Below are positions 10,855 through 23,378 of a stretch of 64,000 nucleotides of DNA, in pieces. Origin of the DNA: Siphonodentalium dalli (Eukaryota; Mollusca; Scaphopoda; Gadilida; Siphonodentaliidae); the NCBI GenBank assembly GCA_032622095.1, contig CP136063.1, positions 116,394,723 through 116,458,722 of the forward strand, given 5' to 3'. Below the pieces are notes generated by a model. That model was given only the letters and a program-made list of their open reading frames with translations, did not search any database and was not told where the DNA came from. Numbering within the stretch: position 1 is the stretch's first letter; every line of letters begins with the position of its first letter. The translations under genes were made by a program, and so were the position numbers.

Positions 10855-13800
10855 GGGACCTTGTCAAATTACAATTTCCGCCGGAGAACGGAGTTTTTTT
10901 CTCCGCTCTCCGCTAAAAACTCCGTTCTCCGCTTGTGAAATTTTAACACACACAGGAGTTTTTCCTCCGCTGTAAACTCCGGTAGTAATTACAGCTAACT
11001 CCGTTCAAATTAGCAGAAACTCCGCTGAATCCAGAGCTGAAACTCCGCTGTGGCGAGAGCGGAAACTTCGATGATGTCACGAGCTGAAACCGGAGCGGTA
11101 GCAAACTCCTCTGTTAGGCCGGGGAGCTTGTCCAAATTAAATTGGAATTTCCGTCGGAGAACTTTTATAAATAGAAGATTAAAGTCCCAAATAAATTATT
11201 CTCAAACCCCGGTTTATATTATAGGCAACACATGTAGGCTATTTAGTATTTTCCCTGTCACATTTCAATCCTACGTTTTGATGTGCCGCAAAACCGTCAC
11301 GGTGGGTGACAAAGCCCCGAATATCTCGTGAAGCAAGTGCTATTAAGGGGGAAGTCAAATGACCAATCCTTTTGAATGGGGATTTCCATGCAACCACACC
11401 AACAAAAGTTATATATGAAACATTGTCTGGGAACTATTTACAGTAGCCATATGATTAAACAGACATAACATTTAACTGGCGGCTGGGTTTGGTAAATATG
11501 CAATTTTTGCTATAAATTTATTTTTGGAATTACAATTTGAAAAATAAAAATAAAAAAAAAATACATAAACTTTCTCAATGGAACAAATTCTAAGCCGACC
11601 CGCCATTTATATGTGTATTGTTTTCAATACCGCACAGCAGTCACACCTGGAAATATCTGCAATTTGTAACTTTTACTGCAGAGATTTGCATGGAAATGTC
11701 CATTAAAAATTGGTCACTTGACATCCTCCTTAATTTGCTGCGTTGCCGAATTATGAAATTATACCGTAATCCAGTGCTGCCGTAAACAATGCAAATTTTG
11801 ATTTCGTACGAGTAATTTTGCGATTAGGTAACTTGTCCTCATTTGGTTCATCGGTCACCCTTTAATGTGCAAACCAGTATCAAAAGAAGAATAAAGACTA
11901 AAATAAATTATTCCCCCTAACCCGGTTTATAGTATACTTTCCGTGTGGCATGTTTCAATTTTTCATTCTTTGTCAAACTCACTTTTAATGGTGAACGCAA
12001 AACAGGGGGTTTACAGCTAGCCTAAAAGGTTACACAGTCATCTCTGCACGTGCTATATTTGCGACATCGTCTGAGCAGAGATATCTCTGGTCGGATTCTG
12101 AGAATACTGTTAACCCAGTGCTATTAGTAAACAATGCAAATCTTTATACATGCTCCCAATGATGCAGACAGCTAGTCGGCTTATTTTCCAATATTTGGTG
12201 AGTCAGCAGCGTGACAAAATTTGTGATTTTGTGATATCTCCCTATGGCTTGAGTATCAGTTGGTTTGGGTATCACTTGTCCTGCACCCTCTCCCTATTAA
12301 AGTTCTTGTGCGATTCGAGTTTTACAAGTGTGGTATTTTTAGAGATCATATTCCACCAGTACAAAACCTTGGAACTTTTTGAAGTTTCGACAGGGAAACT
12401 TATAGTCGAAAGAATAACACAGGGAATATATTTCTTAATCATCACCTGTTCCTGAACAATGTACTTCACTGTACGTGAAGGTCCCATCAGGGCCATCACG
12501 AAATTGCACGATATAAGTGACTTTGTGAATTTTGTTTCTAAGCATCGTGTTAAGGGAACCGGTGTTCTGAAAAAGGTGCATCTATTCCGAGATACTATTT
12601 GTTGCAGAACACCGGTCTTTCCAATTACGGTACTGATTGCATATGTATAGGAAAACATGGATGGCGACGAGTCGCTAATGGTGAAAACTATTTTAAACTC
12701 TGTTAATTTGGCACCCGGAACGATTTTATCGCTGCCGAGTTGTAGCTGAGTATGTTATTTATAGGAAACAGGCGACATATAGTCCAGGAGATATTGGTCG
12801 ACCTCTGCACCCCCCCCAGGACTTAACTTCACCCCACTAATTTTCTTCCTTAAGGTCTCCTCTAATTTTTTTCACTTGTTAACAAGAAAAAAAAGTGGCT
12901 GCAGAGACTCCAGACAAGATGGCGTCCATCATGGCGGCCATTTTTTTTTAAATGCACCAGGTCTCTTTGATCGCCATTATAGTAAAGATGATAGCAAATG
13001 CGGTCTTGTTTTCCGCTCGATTCGTTATGCTAATATACAACCCTTACAAATTAGCCAAAAATCCGACACCAGAATCAAATATGGCGGCCAAGATGGCCGC
13101 CGAAATGTGAAAATATGCTATTTTTCTGACATGTTACCACCTTTCGTTTGTCTCTGTGGGAAAATGTTAGAATTTTTGCGTCATGTTATACATTTATCAT
13201 ATAGAGGAGTCATTGGCGAACACATGGGGACCATAATATGCATTCATTGCGGGATATTTTTGTCCGATATCGCGTTTTCCCAAATGCCGGTATCATAGGT
13301 CAAAGCCGAATCTCCGTTAATAACGGGATGTTATGTTTCGAATCAATGAATGTTATTGCTATTATAACAACACCCATGCATATATATTTGCAGGAGATAC
13401 TCGAGCTAGGATTCCTCTTATACCTGAGTTGAGGAATATTTACCCAAATCCAAGATGGCGGCCAAAATGGCCACCAGAAATAAAAAATCTTCGAAAATCG
13501 CTGATTTTAACATCAGTGAGCATTATTGTCATGACAACTCCACACCTGCTTACTATTGTAAGTTGGGAACACTTAGGTGAAGAACTTTCCTGTACCATAT
13601 CCAAATAAAAGTCCCCCAAATCCAAAATGGCGCCCACAATGGCGGACAGATTTTGAAAAATTACCGAAATTCCCTCATATTCACATCATTGGGCATTATT
13701 GTCGAGACAACTCCACCCATGCTTACAATTGAGTTGGAAATACTGAGGTGAACTAATTACATTACATCTCATGCAAGAAATTGTTTCCCAAATTGGACTG

Positions 13801-15986
13801 TGATTGGAAATGTTTCTCGGTCTAAATAATGATGAATATTCAAATAACGACATTTTTACGCTTGGAGTATACTGTACGAGGTCTATTTCGTGTCAATTTC
13901 CAATGACTCCGGCCGAATGAGGTTCAATTAAGAGACCCAATTAATTTTAAACTTTTCAAGATACCAGGCTGCTATAATTTAAAGCCTATAAATAGTTCCA
14001 CAGCTACTGGACATAAAGTCCCAAAAATAAGTGTTTAATCGAGTTTATAAATCGGTATCCTAATATAATATATTCAGTTATGCAGGCTTAACCATGCAGG
14101 TGCCCGGACAAACTTATCTCAGATAAAAGCACTAAACACAAAATATCGGGCATATGTCGCCTGTTTCCTATAAATAACATACTCAGATACAACTCGGCAG
14201 CGATAAAATCGTTCCGGGTGCCAAATTAACAGAGTTTAAAATAGTTTTCACCATTAGCGACTCGTCGCCATCCATGTTTTCCTATACATATGCAATCAGT
14301 ACCGTAATTGGAAAGACCGGTGTTCTGCACCTTTTTCAGAACACCGATTCCCTTAACACGATGCTTAGAAACAAAATTCACAAAGTCACTTATATCGTGC
14401 AATTTCATGATGGCACTGATGGGACCTTCACGTACAGTGAAGTACATTGTTCAGGAACAGGTGATGATTAAGAAATATATTCCCTGTGTTATTCTTTCGA
14501 CTATAAGTTTCCCTGTCGAAACTTCAAAAAGTTCCAAGGTTTTGTACTGGTGGAATATGATCTCTAAAAATACCACATTTGGAAAACTCGAATCGCACAA
14601 GAACTTTAATAGGGAGAGGGTGCAGGACAAGTGATACTCAAGCCATAGGGAGATATCACGAAATCACAAATTTTGTCACGCTGCTGACTCACCAAATATT
14701 GGAAAATAAGCCGACTAGCTGTCTGCATCATTGGGAGCATGTATAAAGATTTGCATTGTTTACTAATAGCACTGGGTTAACGGTATTCTCAGAATCCGAC
14801 CAGAGATATCTCTGATCCGACGATGTCGCAAATATAGCACGTGCAGAGAAGACTGTGTAACCTTTTAGGCTAGCTGTAAACCCCCTGTTTTGCGTTCACC
14901 ATTAAAAGTGAGTTTGACAAAGAATGAAAAATTGAAACATGCCACACGGAAAGTATACTATAAACCGGGTTAGGGGGAATAATTTATTTTAGTCTTTATT
15001 CTTCTTTTGATACTGGTTTGCACATTAAAGGGTGACCGATGAACCAAATGAGGACAAGTTACCTAATCGCAAAATTACTCGTACGAAATCAAAATTTGCA
15101 TTGTTTACGGCAGCACTGGATTACAGTATAATTTCATAATTCGGCAACGCAGCAAATTAAGGAGGATGTCAAGTGACCAATTTCTAATGGACATTTCCAT
15201 GCAAATCTCTGCAGTAAAAGTTACAAATTGCAGATATTTCCGGGTGTGACTGCTGTGCGGTATTGAACACAATACACATTTATATGGCGGGTCGGCTTAG
15301 AATTTGTTCCATTGAGAAAGTTTATGTATTTTTTTTTTTTTTTCCAAGTTGTAATTCCAAAAATAAATTTATAGCAAAATCATATGGCTGCTGTAAATAG
15401 TTCCCAGACAATGTTTCATATATAACTTTTGTTGGTGTGGTTTGCATGGAAATCCCCATTCAAAAGGATTGGTCATTTGACTTCCCCCTTAATAGCACTT
15501 GCTTCACGAGATATTCGGGGCTTTGTCACCCACCGTGACGGTTTTGCGGCACATCAAAACGTAGGATTGAAATGTGACAGGGAAAATACAAAATAGCCTA
15601 CATGTGTTGCCTATATTATAAACCGGGGTTTGAGAATAATTTATTTGGGACTTTAATCTTCTATTTATAAAAGTTCTCCAACGGAAATTCCAATTTAATT
15701 TGGACAAGCTCCCCGGCCTAACAGAGGAGTTTGATACCGCTCCGGTTTCAGCTCGTGACATCATCGAAGTTTCCGCTCTCGCCACAGCAGAGTTACAGCT
15801 CTGGATTCAGTGGAGTTTCTGCCAATTTGAACGGAGTTAGCTGTAATTACTACCGGAGTTTACAGCGGAGGAAAAACTCCTGTGTGCGTTAAAATTTCAC
15901 AAGCGGAGAACGGAGTTTTTAGCGGAGAGCGGAGAAAAAAACTCCGTTCTCCGGCGGATTTTCCGCTTGTAATTTGACAAGGTCCC
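10855..15986. mobile_element. 5.1-kb giant inverted-repeat (foldback) element
   Basis: Left arm about 10855-12783, right arm about 14148-15986, highly similar over about 1.85 kb, with a 1.36-kb loop. Both termini read GGGACCTTGTC inward, flanked by TTA on the left (10852-10854) and TAA on the right (15987-15989). The subterminal 250 bases of each arm are packed with CTCCG/CGGAG words. Each arm also contains an internal GGGAGCTTGTCC segment like that at 2749, and interior words shared with the 6391-8951 transposon. No transposase frame was seen. Because the flanks are complementary rather than identical, it may be a join of two insertions rather than one simple insertion. Confidence 0.8.
12784..14147. 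repeat. Loop of the giant inverted repeat with YY1-like modules
   Basis: Four AAGATGGCG-type modules lie at 12915, 13081, 13451 and 13622, each in a loosely repeated context (GGCGGCCAAAATGGCC). Open frames crossing these modules are not coding. It resembles the dispersed repeat at 5.1-6.4 kb. Confidence 0.55.
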
Positions 15987-15989
15987 TAA

Positions 15990-16607
15990 CTCAAAACTAT
16001 CTTCTAAATTTCCCGATAGATCCCGATAGAGCGGTCGCCATTTCCCGAAAATATCCCGATACTGCATCTAAATATTCAGATAACACTGGATAACACGCTG
16101 ATTTCCAGAAAATTTCCCCATAACTTTTCGAAAGTAATGTATTGCCGACAACTTTCCGATAATTTACCCATTTATTTCAAGAACAATTATGTCTGTTTTG
16201 ATAATCGATGAATCGAGCATGTTGTTTTGTTTATATATTTGTTTCTGTTTCCGGTTCAATGTGTTGTCATTACTTTTGGATTCATCCACAGCTTCCTTCG
16301 TAAGCACATTTTTATTGGGGTGGAATCTTGTTTAAAAGAATTAAAACTCTACACGTTTCAAGATTTGATTCGAAGTTATTAAATTGTCCATTGAATTATT
16401 TTTGCATATTATTCATACAGCATATATCTCCTAGAAGCGCTCTGAAGGAAACATAAAAAGGAATGGTTTCATAAATGTAGTATCCCTTCAACACTAGCAA
16501 TAGACTGTTCCAAAGTGAACGTGATAAAAAAAAAATTCAAATATATATTTGATAAAAATCGAATAAATTACCAACATGTGAAATAAATGCCATAAGATTA
16601 CTATAAC
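15990..16607. other. AT-rich spacer
   Basis: Begins with a few TCCCGATA words (16010-16080) and then has no recognisable feature. Confidence 0.4.
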
Positions 16608-16675
16608 TAGAGGTCAGATTCCATGGAATCAGATATACTTCCATGGTATTCCATCCCATCCCATCCCATCCCGAC

Positions 16676-16935
16676 CTGACCTTGGTCTTCAAAATGGTCA
16701 ATCGAAGGTCAAATCGGGTAAAACATGCGGATTTCCACGAAATTTGATACCTAGGGGTACTTTTGTCCGGGGAGTCTTTTGGGCGGGTCAAGTCGTGACC
16801 CCGACCTGACATTGACATTCGAAATGGTAAGTTCAAGGTCAAATCGAGTAAAACGATCGGATTTCGACGAAATTTTATACCTAGGAAAACTTTTGTCCGG
16901 GGAGTGTTTTGGACAGCTCAAATCGTGACAATATG
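16676..16935 (-). repeat. About 130-bp tandem modules (GGTCAAGGTCAGGTCGG family), minus orientation
   Basis: Two imperfect units with TTGTCCGGGGAGT and TACCTAGG words. The same modules occur three times in the opposite orientation at 22390-22780. Confidence 0.65.
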
Positions 16936-17813
16936 TTACTTTTACAGTAGAGCGGACATACCTATATAGTATATCGGTGAGCATATTCATGCATTTGCCT
17001 TGCTTCTTGCTAAGTCCGTTTGAATTTGCGTCATGAAGAGAGGGTTTGAATTTGAGTAATATATATCACCCGTCACAACGTTATACGCTACCAGGGTTAA
17101 ACCGTTCAATATAAATCATTAAAAAGTGTACTAATCTTGCGTTTATATACTACTTATCACATCCACTCATCGAAAAGTTTTTATCTCAATATATGATTTT
17201 CGGAGTAATTTTGCCCATTTGATCTTCGGTGGAATTTTCCAAATCTGAACCCACCCGACACAAACACTCCCTTGAGCAGGTTGCGTTTATATTAGAGAGG
17301 TCAAATTTTAGAGTCATACCTACAGTATACAGTCTTATGTACCACCGCATTAAACTCGCTCCTACATCGGCCCGTTTGGATTTGGGGCTAAAAATCGGCT
17401 AGTGATAGACTACAGAAGTATACATATTTATGATATATAGCGTTGTCACGAGTAAACCGTTCCGTTCCATCTGAAAATTAGAAAATTGCGCTCTAGATGC
17501 GCGTGAACACTAGCTATCAGATGTACTCGTCAAAAAAAAAATTCTCGATGTTTGAATTTGAAGTATAGCGGTCAAGATTTGGGGGGGGGGCGTGAATAGA
17601 ATATCCAAATGTACCTGCTACGGCATTACCTTGCTCTTTAATTAGCCCTTTTGGATTTGGTGGGAAGAATAGGTGCATTTTCCTGTTCCCCGTATAGCGG
17701 AAAGGGGTATATATATATAGTCACGCATTTCAATCAGTTTGGATATAAAGTTTAAATATACACAGTTATATGCCTATATATTTAATACTAATATATTTTC
17801 TTATAAATTAATA

Positions 17814-17906
17814 GCGCAGTGCGTAGTCCAGTGGTCAGAGCGTCAAACCTTCAGTTTGTGTTTTTATTGCGACGTGAGTTCGAATCCCGTCAAATTATCT
17901 TTTTTT
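17814..17906 (+). pseudogene. tRNA-like sequence with Pol III boxes, unit 1
   Basis: Box A-like TAGTCCAGTGG and box B-like GAGTTCGAATCCC lie at tRNA-like spacing, with a long variable region as in Leu or Ser tRNAs. A T7 run (17900-17906) would act as a Pol III terminator. I could not pair an acceptor stem, and the T stem has a mismatch, so this is a tRNA relic or a SINE head rather than a working tRNA. Confidence 0.5.
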
Positions 17907-18085
17907 ATTTTTTATTTTTAACATGTTTTGGTGTATTTTAATCATCAAATACGAATAATACCAAACTAAAGATAATGTAAAGATGCTTTTTATATTCGAT
18001 TTCAATCAGTTTGGATATAAAGTTTAAATATACACAGTTATATGCCTACATATTTAATACTAATATATTTTCTTATAAATTAACA

Positions 18086-18177
18086 GCGCAGTGCGTAGCC
18101 GAGTGGAGAGAGCGTCAAACATTCAGTTTGTGTTTTATTGCGACGTGAGTTCGAATCCCGTCAAATTATCTTTTTTT
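18086..18177 (+). pseudogene. tRNA-like sequence with Pol III boxes, unit 2
   Basis: Better box A (TAGCCGAGTGG) than unit 1, the same box B and a T7 run at 18171-18177. The acceptor stem is again not pairable. The anticodon-like arm is CAAAC..GTTTG. Confidence 0.5.
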
Positions 18178-19032
18178 ATTTTTTATTTTTAACATGTTTT
18201 GGTGTATTTTAATCATCAAATACGAATAATACCAAACTAAAGATAATGTAAAGATGCTTTTTATATTCGATAAATAACTAGAATATAAACAATATACAAA
18301 TTGATCTTACGAAACTGATGATGTTTGCATGTTTCTATGTGTTTATCGTTGTTATCGCAAATGGAATAATTGGCTATACGTCGTCATTACGTTAGTAGAA
18401 ATATACACCATATAACGAAGTCTTGTGTGATCAAATTAATGTAATGTTTGTATTTTGTTTGGTTGTATATGATATGCAGTGCGTTGAAGATGCGAAAGAA
18501 AATACAAAAGTGAAATGCACGCACGCAGATAGCTCATGACACACTATACACGATAAAATGATAATTTACCACACACCATGGGCTACACAATTTACGAATA
18601 GGTGGGTTTATATTAAAATCCAAGTTATTTGCTTTATAACGGCTCCGATATGAACTCATACCAATATAGCACTCTGGAAATGATTGTTGGTATTCGACGG
18701 GCGTTCTATCAGTTCTCTGGTAGAGGAATGAGACTGGCCCGCGGCATGACGGGTGTATTCGAATCGGAGGTAGGTTCCATCCCACGGGGGATGGGGTAGC
18801 CGGAGGAAGGAGAGAGGGGAGTGACAAATTTTTGGCGTATATATAGATAATATATATTATATATATAAGCGGAATTATTCTGAAGAGCTCTTTTCACTTG
18901 ACTGAGAAAAAAATAATGTTCTAAGTCCGAAAGTTTTGGTTGAAATATTGGAGCCTTTTTCAAAAAGTGAAAACAAAATGAACGACTTTTCTGGAACAGG
19001 GCGATTTCGATCCGTTTTGGACTCTGGATTCC

Positions 19033-19166
19033 CCAAAAGTTATCTCCGTTTCGCGTGTAGCATAATATGACTTTTATGAATAAGTAACGGATAGTTTGGG
19101 GAATGAGATGTGAGCTTGTACAACATTCGTTCATAGTTCGCGAATTACATTTGGATAGACATATTT
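19033..19166. other. Junction between segment X1 and the old satellite
   Basis: Unique bridging sequence. X homology stops after CTCTGGATT at 19032, and satellite homology begins with TATATCCCAAATTTCGTATG near 19163. Confidence 0.5.
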
Positions 19167-19844
19167 CTGTTATATCCCAAATTTCGTATGATTCGGAGAA
19201 GAATTAAAAATTGGTACCGCAGACCACCCCTCCCCTGACCCACAATACTGGACCGACACTTGCAAACTTTGAGGGCCCGTAACTCTTGCATTTCTTCTCG
19301 GATTACACAAATCCTTTCCGGTATGGGTTTGTTTTCGTTCATGGAATCTACATACTTAAATAGATGAATGTCAATACAAAAAAAAAATTGCGAAAATTTT
19401 GCCCCCACCCCAGTGTAAAAATATATGGCCAACCCTGTCAAATTTTCTTCTTCGGACTAAGCTGACAACGGTCAACACGACTACAAAAACCAAATACAGT
19501 TATCTGGAATGATACGGGAGGACAACAGAGTACAATAAAATAGAGGTTTGCCAACTATGGGCGGTAACTCTTCAGGGAAAGCGCGGACACAAGTTTTTAT
19601 GCCCGTGGGCAGTAGTGCATATCGAGATGTGCATACGGTCTAATTTTCGATGCTCTGCTTCTTATAATTTCCGAGATAATAAACTGACATTTTTTCAAAT
19701 AAAGGGAGATAACTCCTCGGTGAAAGCGCGGACAAAATCGTTATGGGCCATAGGCATAGAACTCATGTACCCCAACCTACTTACCAAGTTTTAGTGTCCT
19801 ACTTCTTGTACTTTTCGAGTAATAGTGGTTACAAAAGTGTCAAG

Positions 19845-19879
<35 letters not shown>

Positions 19880-21628
19880 TGAAAAATAATCGCAAAAGGG
19901 CCATAACTCCGCCAAGAAACATTGGGCGGAAATCCGGATACCATTATATGTAGTAAACCTTCGATGCCTACATTCGCTAGAGATTTCGCGTTCCTACTGC
20001 AATCAGTTTCTGATTATTTCGAAATAAACGGAAAACGACCTCAGTAGAAAAACAATATACTTCCTTGGTTACACCATGGAAGTATAATAATAGGCCAAAT
20101 CATGAGCTCAATAAATCGCAGTTAAGGGACGGAAAATATGAAGTAGGATGATTATATCTTTCCCTTAACACGTGTGGGTTGATCTCAAGTCTTTGGAAGT
20201 GACCCCACCCCTGCCTCGAAATTGGGTGACGGGATTGGGAAATAGTCAAACCCGGCCCAAAATGCGAATTTTGAGAGCCCGTAACTCCGTTATTTTCCAA
20301 TGGATTTTAAAATTGTTTTGAGTATTGTGATCAGCTAGTTACATTGATTATTTGTTATAAATTTTGTCTCATTCAGAGACGAATAACATTTTGTTTATTA
20401 GAAAGAATACGGGCCCACATTCAAAGTTTGAGGGCCCAAATCTCCGCCATTTTTTAACAGATTTACGATCTGTTTTCAGTTTTATGATCAACGTATAAGG
20501 TAGATGTTATATACCAAGTTTCATATGATTCGGAGACGAACTAAATTTTGGTACCTCGGACCACCCCTCCCCTGACCCACAACACTGAACCGACACTTGC
20601 GAAATTTGGCACATCGAGTGCTCTCTTCAGACCGCGCGCACTGCGATATCAGATGACATCCTAAGTTTGTGATCTTCGGAGGAGATGAGGTCACAGGCAC
20701 ATGGGCCCAAATTTGCATTGTTTGAAGGACCGCAACTCCGTCATTTTTCAATGGATTTTCGAAATTGTTTCAGTTTCTAGATCGGTTGGCGGTGTAGATG
20801 TTACACTCCAAGTTTCATCTGATTCGGAGAAGAATAAAAAATTGGTACCCCCGGACCGCCCCTCCCCTGATCCACAACACTTAACTGACACTGGCAAAAT
20901 TTGGCACATCGCGTGCTCTCTTCGGACCGCACGCACTGGGATATCAGATGACATCCTAAGTTCGATATCTTCGGAGGAGATGTGAGCACAAGCACATGGG
21001 ACCAAATTGCAAACTTTGAGGGCCCGTAACTCTTGCATTTCTTCTCGGATTACACAAATCCTTTCCGGTATGGGTTTGTTTTCGTTCATGGAATCTACAT
21101 ACTTAAATAGATGAATGTCAATACAAAAAAAAAATTGCGAAAATTTTGCCCCCACCCCAGTGTAAAAATATATGGCCAACCCTGTCAAATTTTCTTCTTC
21201 GGACTAAGCTGACAACGGTCAACACGACTACAAAAACCAAATACAGTTATCTGGAATGATACGGGAGGACAACAGAGTACAATAAAATAGAGGTTTGCCA
21301 ACTATGGGCGGTAACTCTTCAGGGAAAGCGCGGACACAAGTTTTTATGCCCGTGGGCAGTAGTGCATATCGAGATGTGCATACGGTCTAATTTTCGATGC
21401 TCTGCTTCTTATAATTTCCGAGATAATAAACTGACATTTTTTCAAATAAAGGGAGATAACTCCTCGGTGAAAGCGCGGACAAAATCGTTATGGGCCATAG
21501 GCATAGAACTCATGTACCCCAACCTACTTACCAAGTTTTAGTGTCCTACTTCTTGTACTTTTCGAGTAATAGTGGTTACAAAAGTGTCAAGTATAATAAT
21601 AATAATAATAATAATAACAATGAAAAAC
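19167..21628 (+). repeat. Old satellite array, about 1.4 units of about 1747 bp
   Basis: 19261-19880 is repeated almost exactly at 21008-21628 (offset 1747). The intervening sequence is a clearly diverged version of the young satellite at 24.5-35.15 kb, including two copies of its roughly 290-bp box (about 20520 and 20820). It contains a TAA/AAT microsatellite (about 19847-19877, and a shorter one at 21595-21619). Minus-strand open frames in the boxes are fortuitous. Confidence 0.85.
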
Positions 21629-22389
21629 TAGAGGTCAGATTCCATGGAATCAGATATACTTCCATGGTATCCCATCCCATCCCATGTGAGTGTTATGCGT
21701 ATATGTGTATTCCTCTTCATTCGAATGCATATTGGTGCTGAATGATCCGATATTGGACTTGCATTGACATTTCTAAATACTAAATATACTCCAAAGGTTT
21801 ATGTCATGATGATTAATGACTGTCTAATGCATCATGGTCCTGACCAACTGAGTCACCATTCACCCAGCCAATTAGTTCATTTGTATTCAGTAGGGATACA
21901 TGTTATGGCTAATTATAACCGCTCCCATGGATGCCCAAATCCTGTTCAACGGTCTCGAAATTTGGTGTGTCTGATTATAGAGTAATCGGCATGTATATAT
22001 ATCAAAAGGGTGCAAATCATATTAATTTGAGTAATATATTTCACCCGTTAACAATGTTATGCGCTACCAGGATTAAACGGTCCACTCTAAAACTTATACA
22101 ATCGTTCGAAAGTTGCACCTGGATACTTCTGACCACGTCAACAAATTTTTGTCTCAAAGTTTTATTTTCCACATTTGTTTCCGGTGGAATTTGCCAAGTC
22201 TGAACACACCCGACGCAAGCTCTCCGCTGAGCATACATCTTGGAGGCGTACCTACAGTATACCATCGTACATGCTCCTGCATTAAACTAGATCTTTATTA
22301 GCACGTTTGGATTTGGGGCTACAATTAGGTTAGTGATAGACTACTTAAGTATAAATATTTATATTATACTAGCAGGGTGACCAAACTTC

Positions 22390-22785
22390 GTCCATGCTGT
22401 TTTCCCTATTGACAATTTTGAAGGTCAAGGTCAGGTCGGTGACTCGATTTGACCCGTGTAAAACATTCCCACGACAAAATTACCCCTAGGTATAAATTTT
22501 ACCAAAATCCCGTCGAAAGGCAAGATTTCACCTTGAATTGACCATTTTAAAGGTCAAGGTCAGGTCTGGGACACAGTTTTACCGGTCCAAAACACTCCCC
22601 GGACAAACGTACCCATATGTATCAAATTTCGTGGAAATCCATCCGTTTTACACGATTTGACATTGAATTGACCATTTTTAAAGTCATGACCAGGTCGGGG
22701 TCAAAAACACTCCCCGGACAAAAGTACCCCTAGATATCAAATTTTGTCGAAATCCGTCCGGCTGTTTTCCCGGCCATACATAACA
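22390..22785 (+). repeat. About 130-bp tandem modules, plus orientation
   Basis: Three imperfect modules with AAGGTCAAGGTCAGG, CACTCCCCGGACAAA and GTACCC. They are the reverse complement of the family at 16676-16935. Confidence 0.65.
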
Positions 22786-23103
22786 GACAGACAGCAGTCC
22801 CAAAATATGTAGTAGATAGCGTTGTCACGAGTAAACCGATCCATCTGAAAATTCGAAAATGGCACTTTAGATTTTCGGTGGAATTTACCAAAAGTCTCAA
22901 CCCACCCCATCTTGCATTCTCCGTTGGGTAGGTTACTTTTAAAGTATAGCGGTCAAGATTTGGGGGGGGGGCTTGGATAGAATATCCAAATGTACCTGCT
23001 ACGGCATTACCTTGCTCTTCAATTAGCCCGTTTGGATTTGGTGGGAAGAATAGGTGCATTTTCCCGTTCCCCGTATAGCGGAAAGGGGTACATATAGTCA
23101 CGC

Positions 23104-23378
23104 ATTTCAATCAGTTTGGATATAACGTTTAAATATACACAGTTATATGCCTATATATTTAATACTAATATATTTTCTTATAAATTAACAGCGCAGTGCG
23201 TAGCCGAGTGGTGAGAGCGTCAAACCTCAGTTTGTGTTTTATTGCGACGTGAGTTCGAATCCCGTCAAATTATCTACTATTTTTTTTTTTTTTTAACATG
23301 CTTTGGTGTATTTTAATCATCAAATACGAATAATACCAAACTAAAGATAATGTAAAGATGCTTTTTATATTCGATAAA
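23104..23378 (+). pseudogene. tRNA-like unit, third copy
   Basis: The tRNA-like core starts at 23191, with TAGCCGAGTGG and GAGTTCGAATCCC boxes. The T-run is longer (15 T from 23280) and is preceded by ACTA. As in the other copies, no acceptor stem forms. Confidence 0.5.

Larger units (their letters stand above)
17728..18270 (+). repeat. Tandem pair of 271-bp units carrying tRNA-like sequence
   Basis: Two adjacent units (17728-17998 and 17999-18270), both starting TTTCAATCAGTTTGGATATA and ending AAAGATGCTTTTTATATTCGA. A third unit is at 23104-23378. Confidence 0.8.
16608..19032 (+). repeat. Segment X1 (first copy of a large direct duplication)
   Basis: Blocks of this segment recur in the same order at 21629-24508. 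They are GGTCAGATTCCATGGAATCA (16614 and 21635), a GGGGGGGGG..GAATAGAATATCC block (about 17581 and 22963), a tRNA-like unit, and the block at 18300-19032 against 23760-24508. Offsets rise from about 5.0 to 5.5 kb, so indels have accumulated. Two units here carry tRNA-like sequence; X2 has one. Confidence 0.7.

Noticed and set aside
17814-18177. Functional tRNA genes
   Set aside because: Box A and box B are good but no acceptor stem can be paired in any copy.
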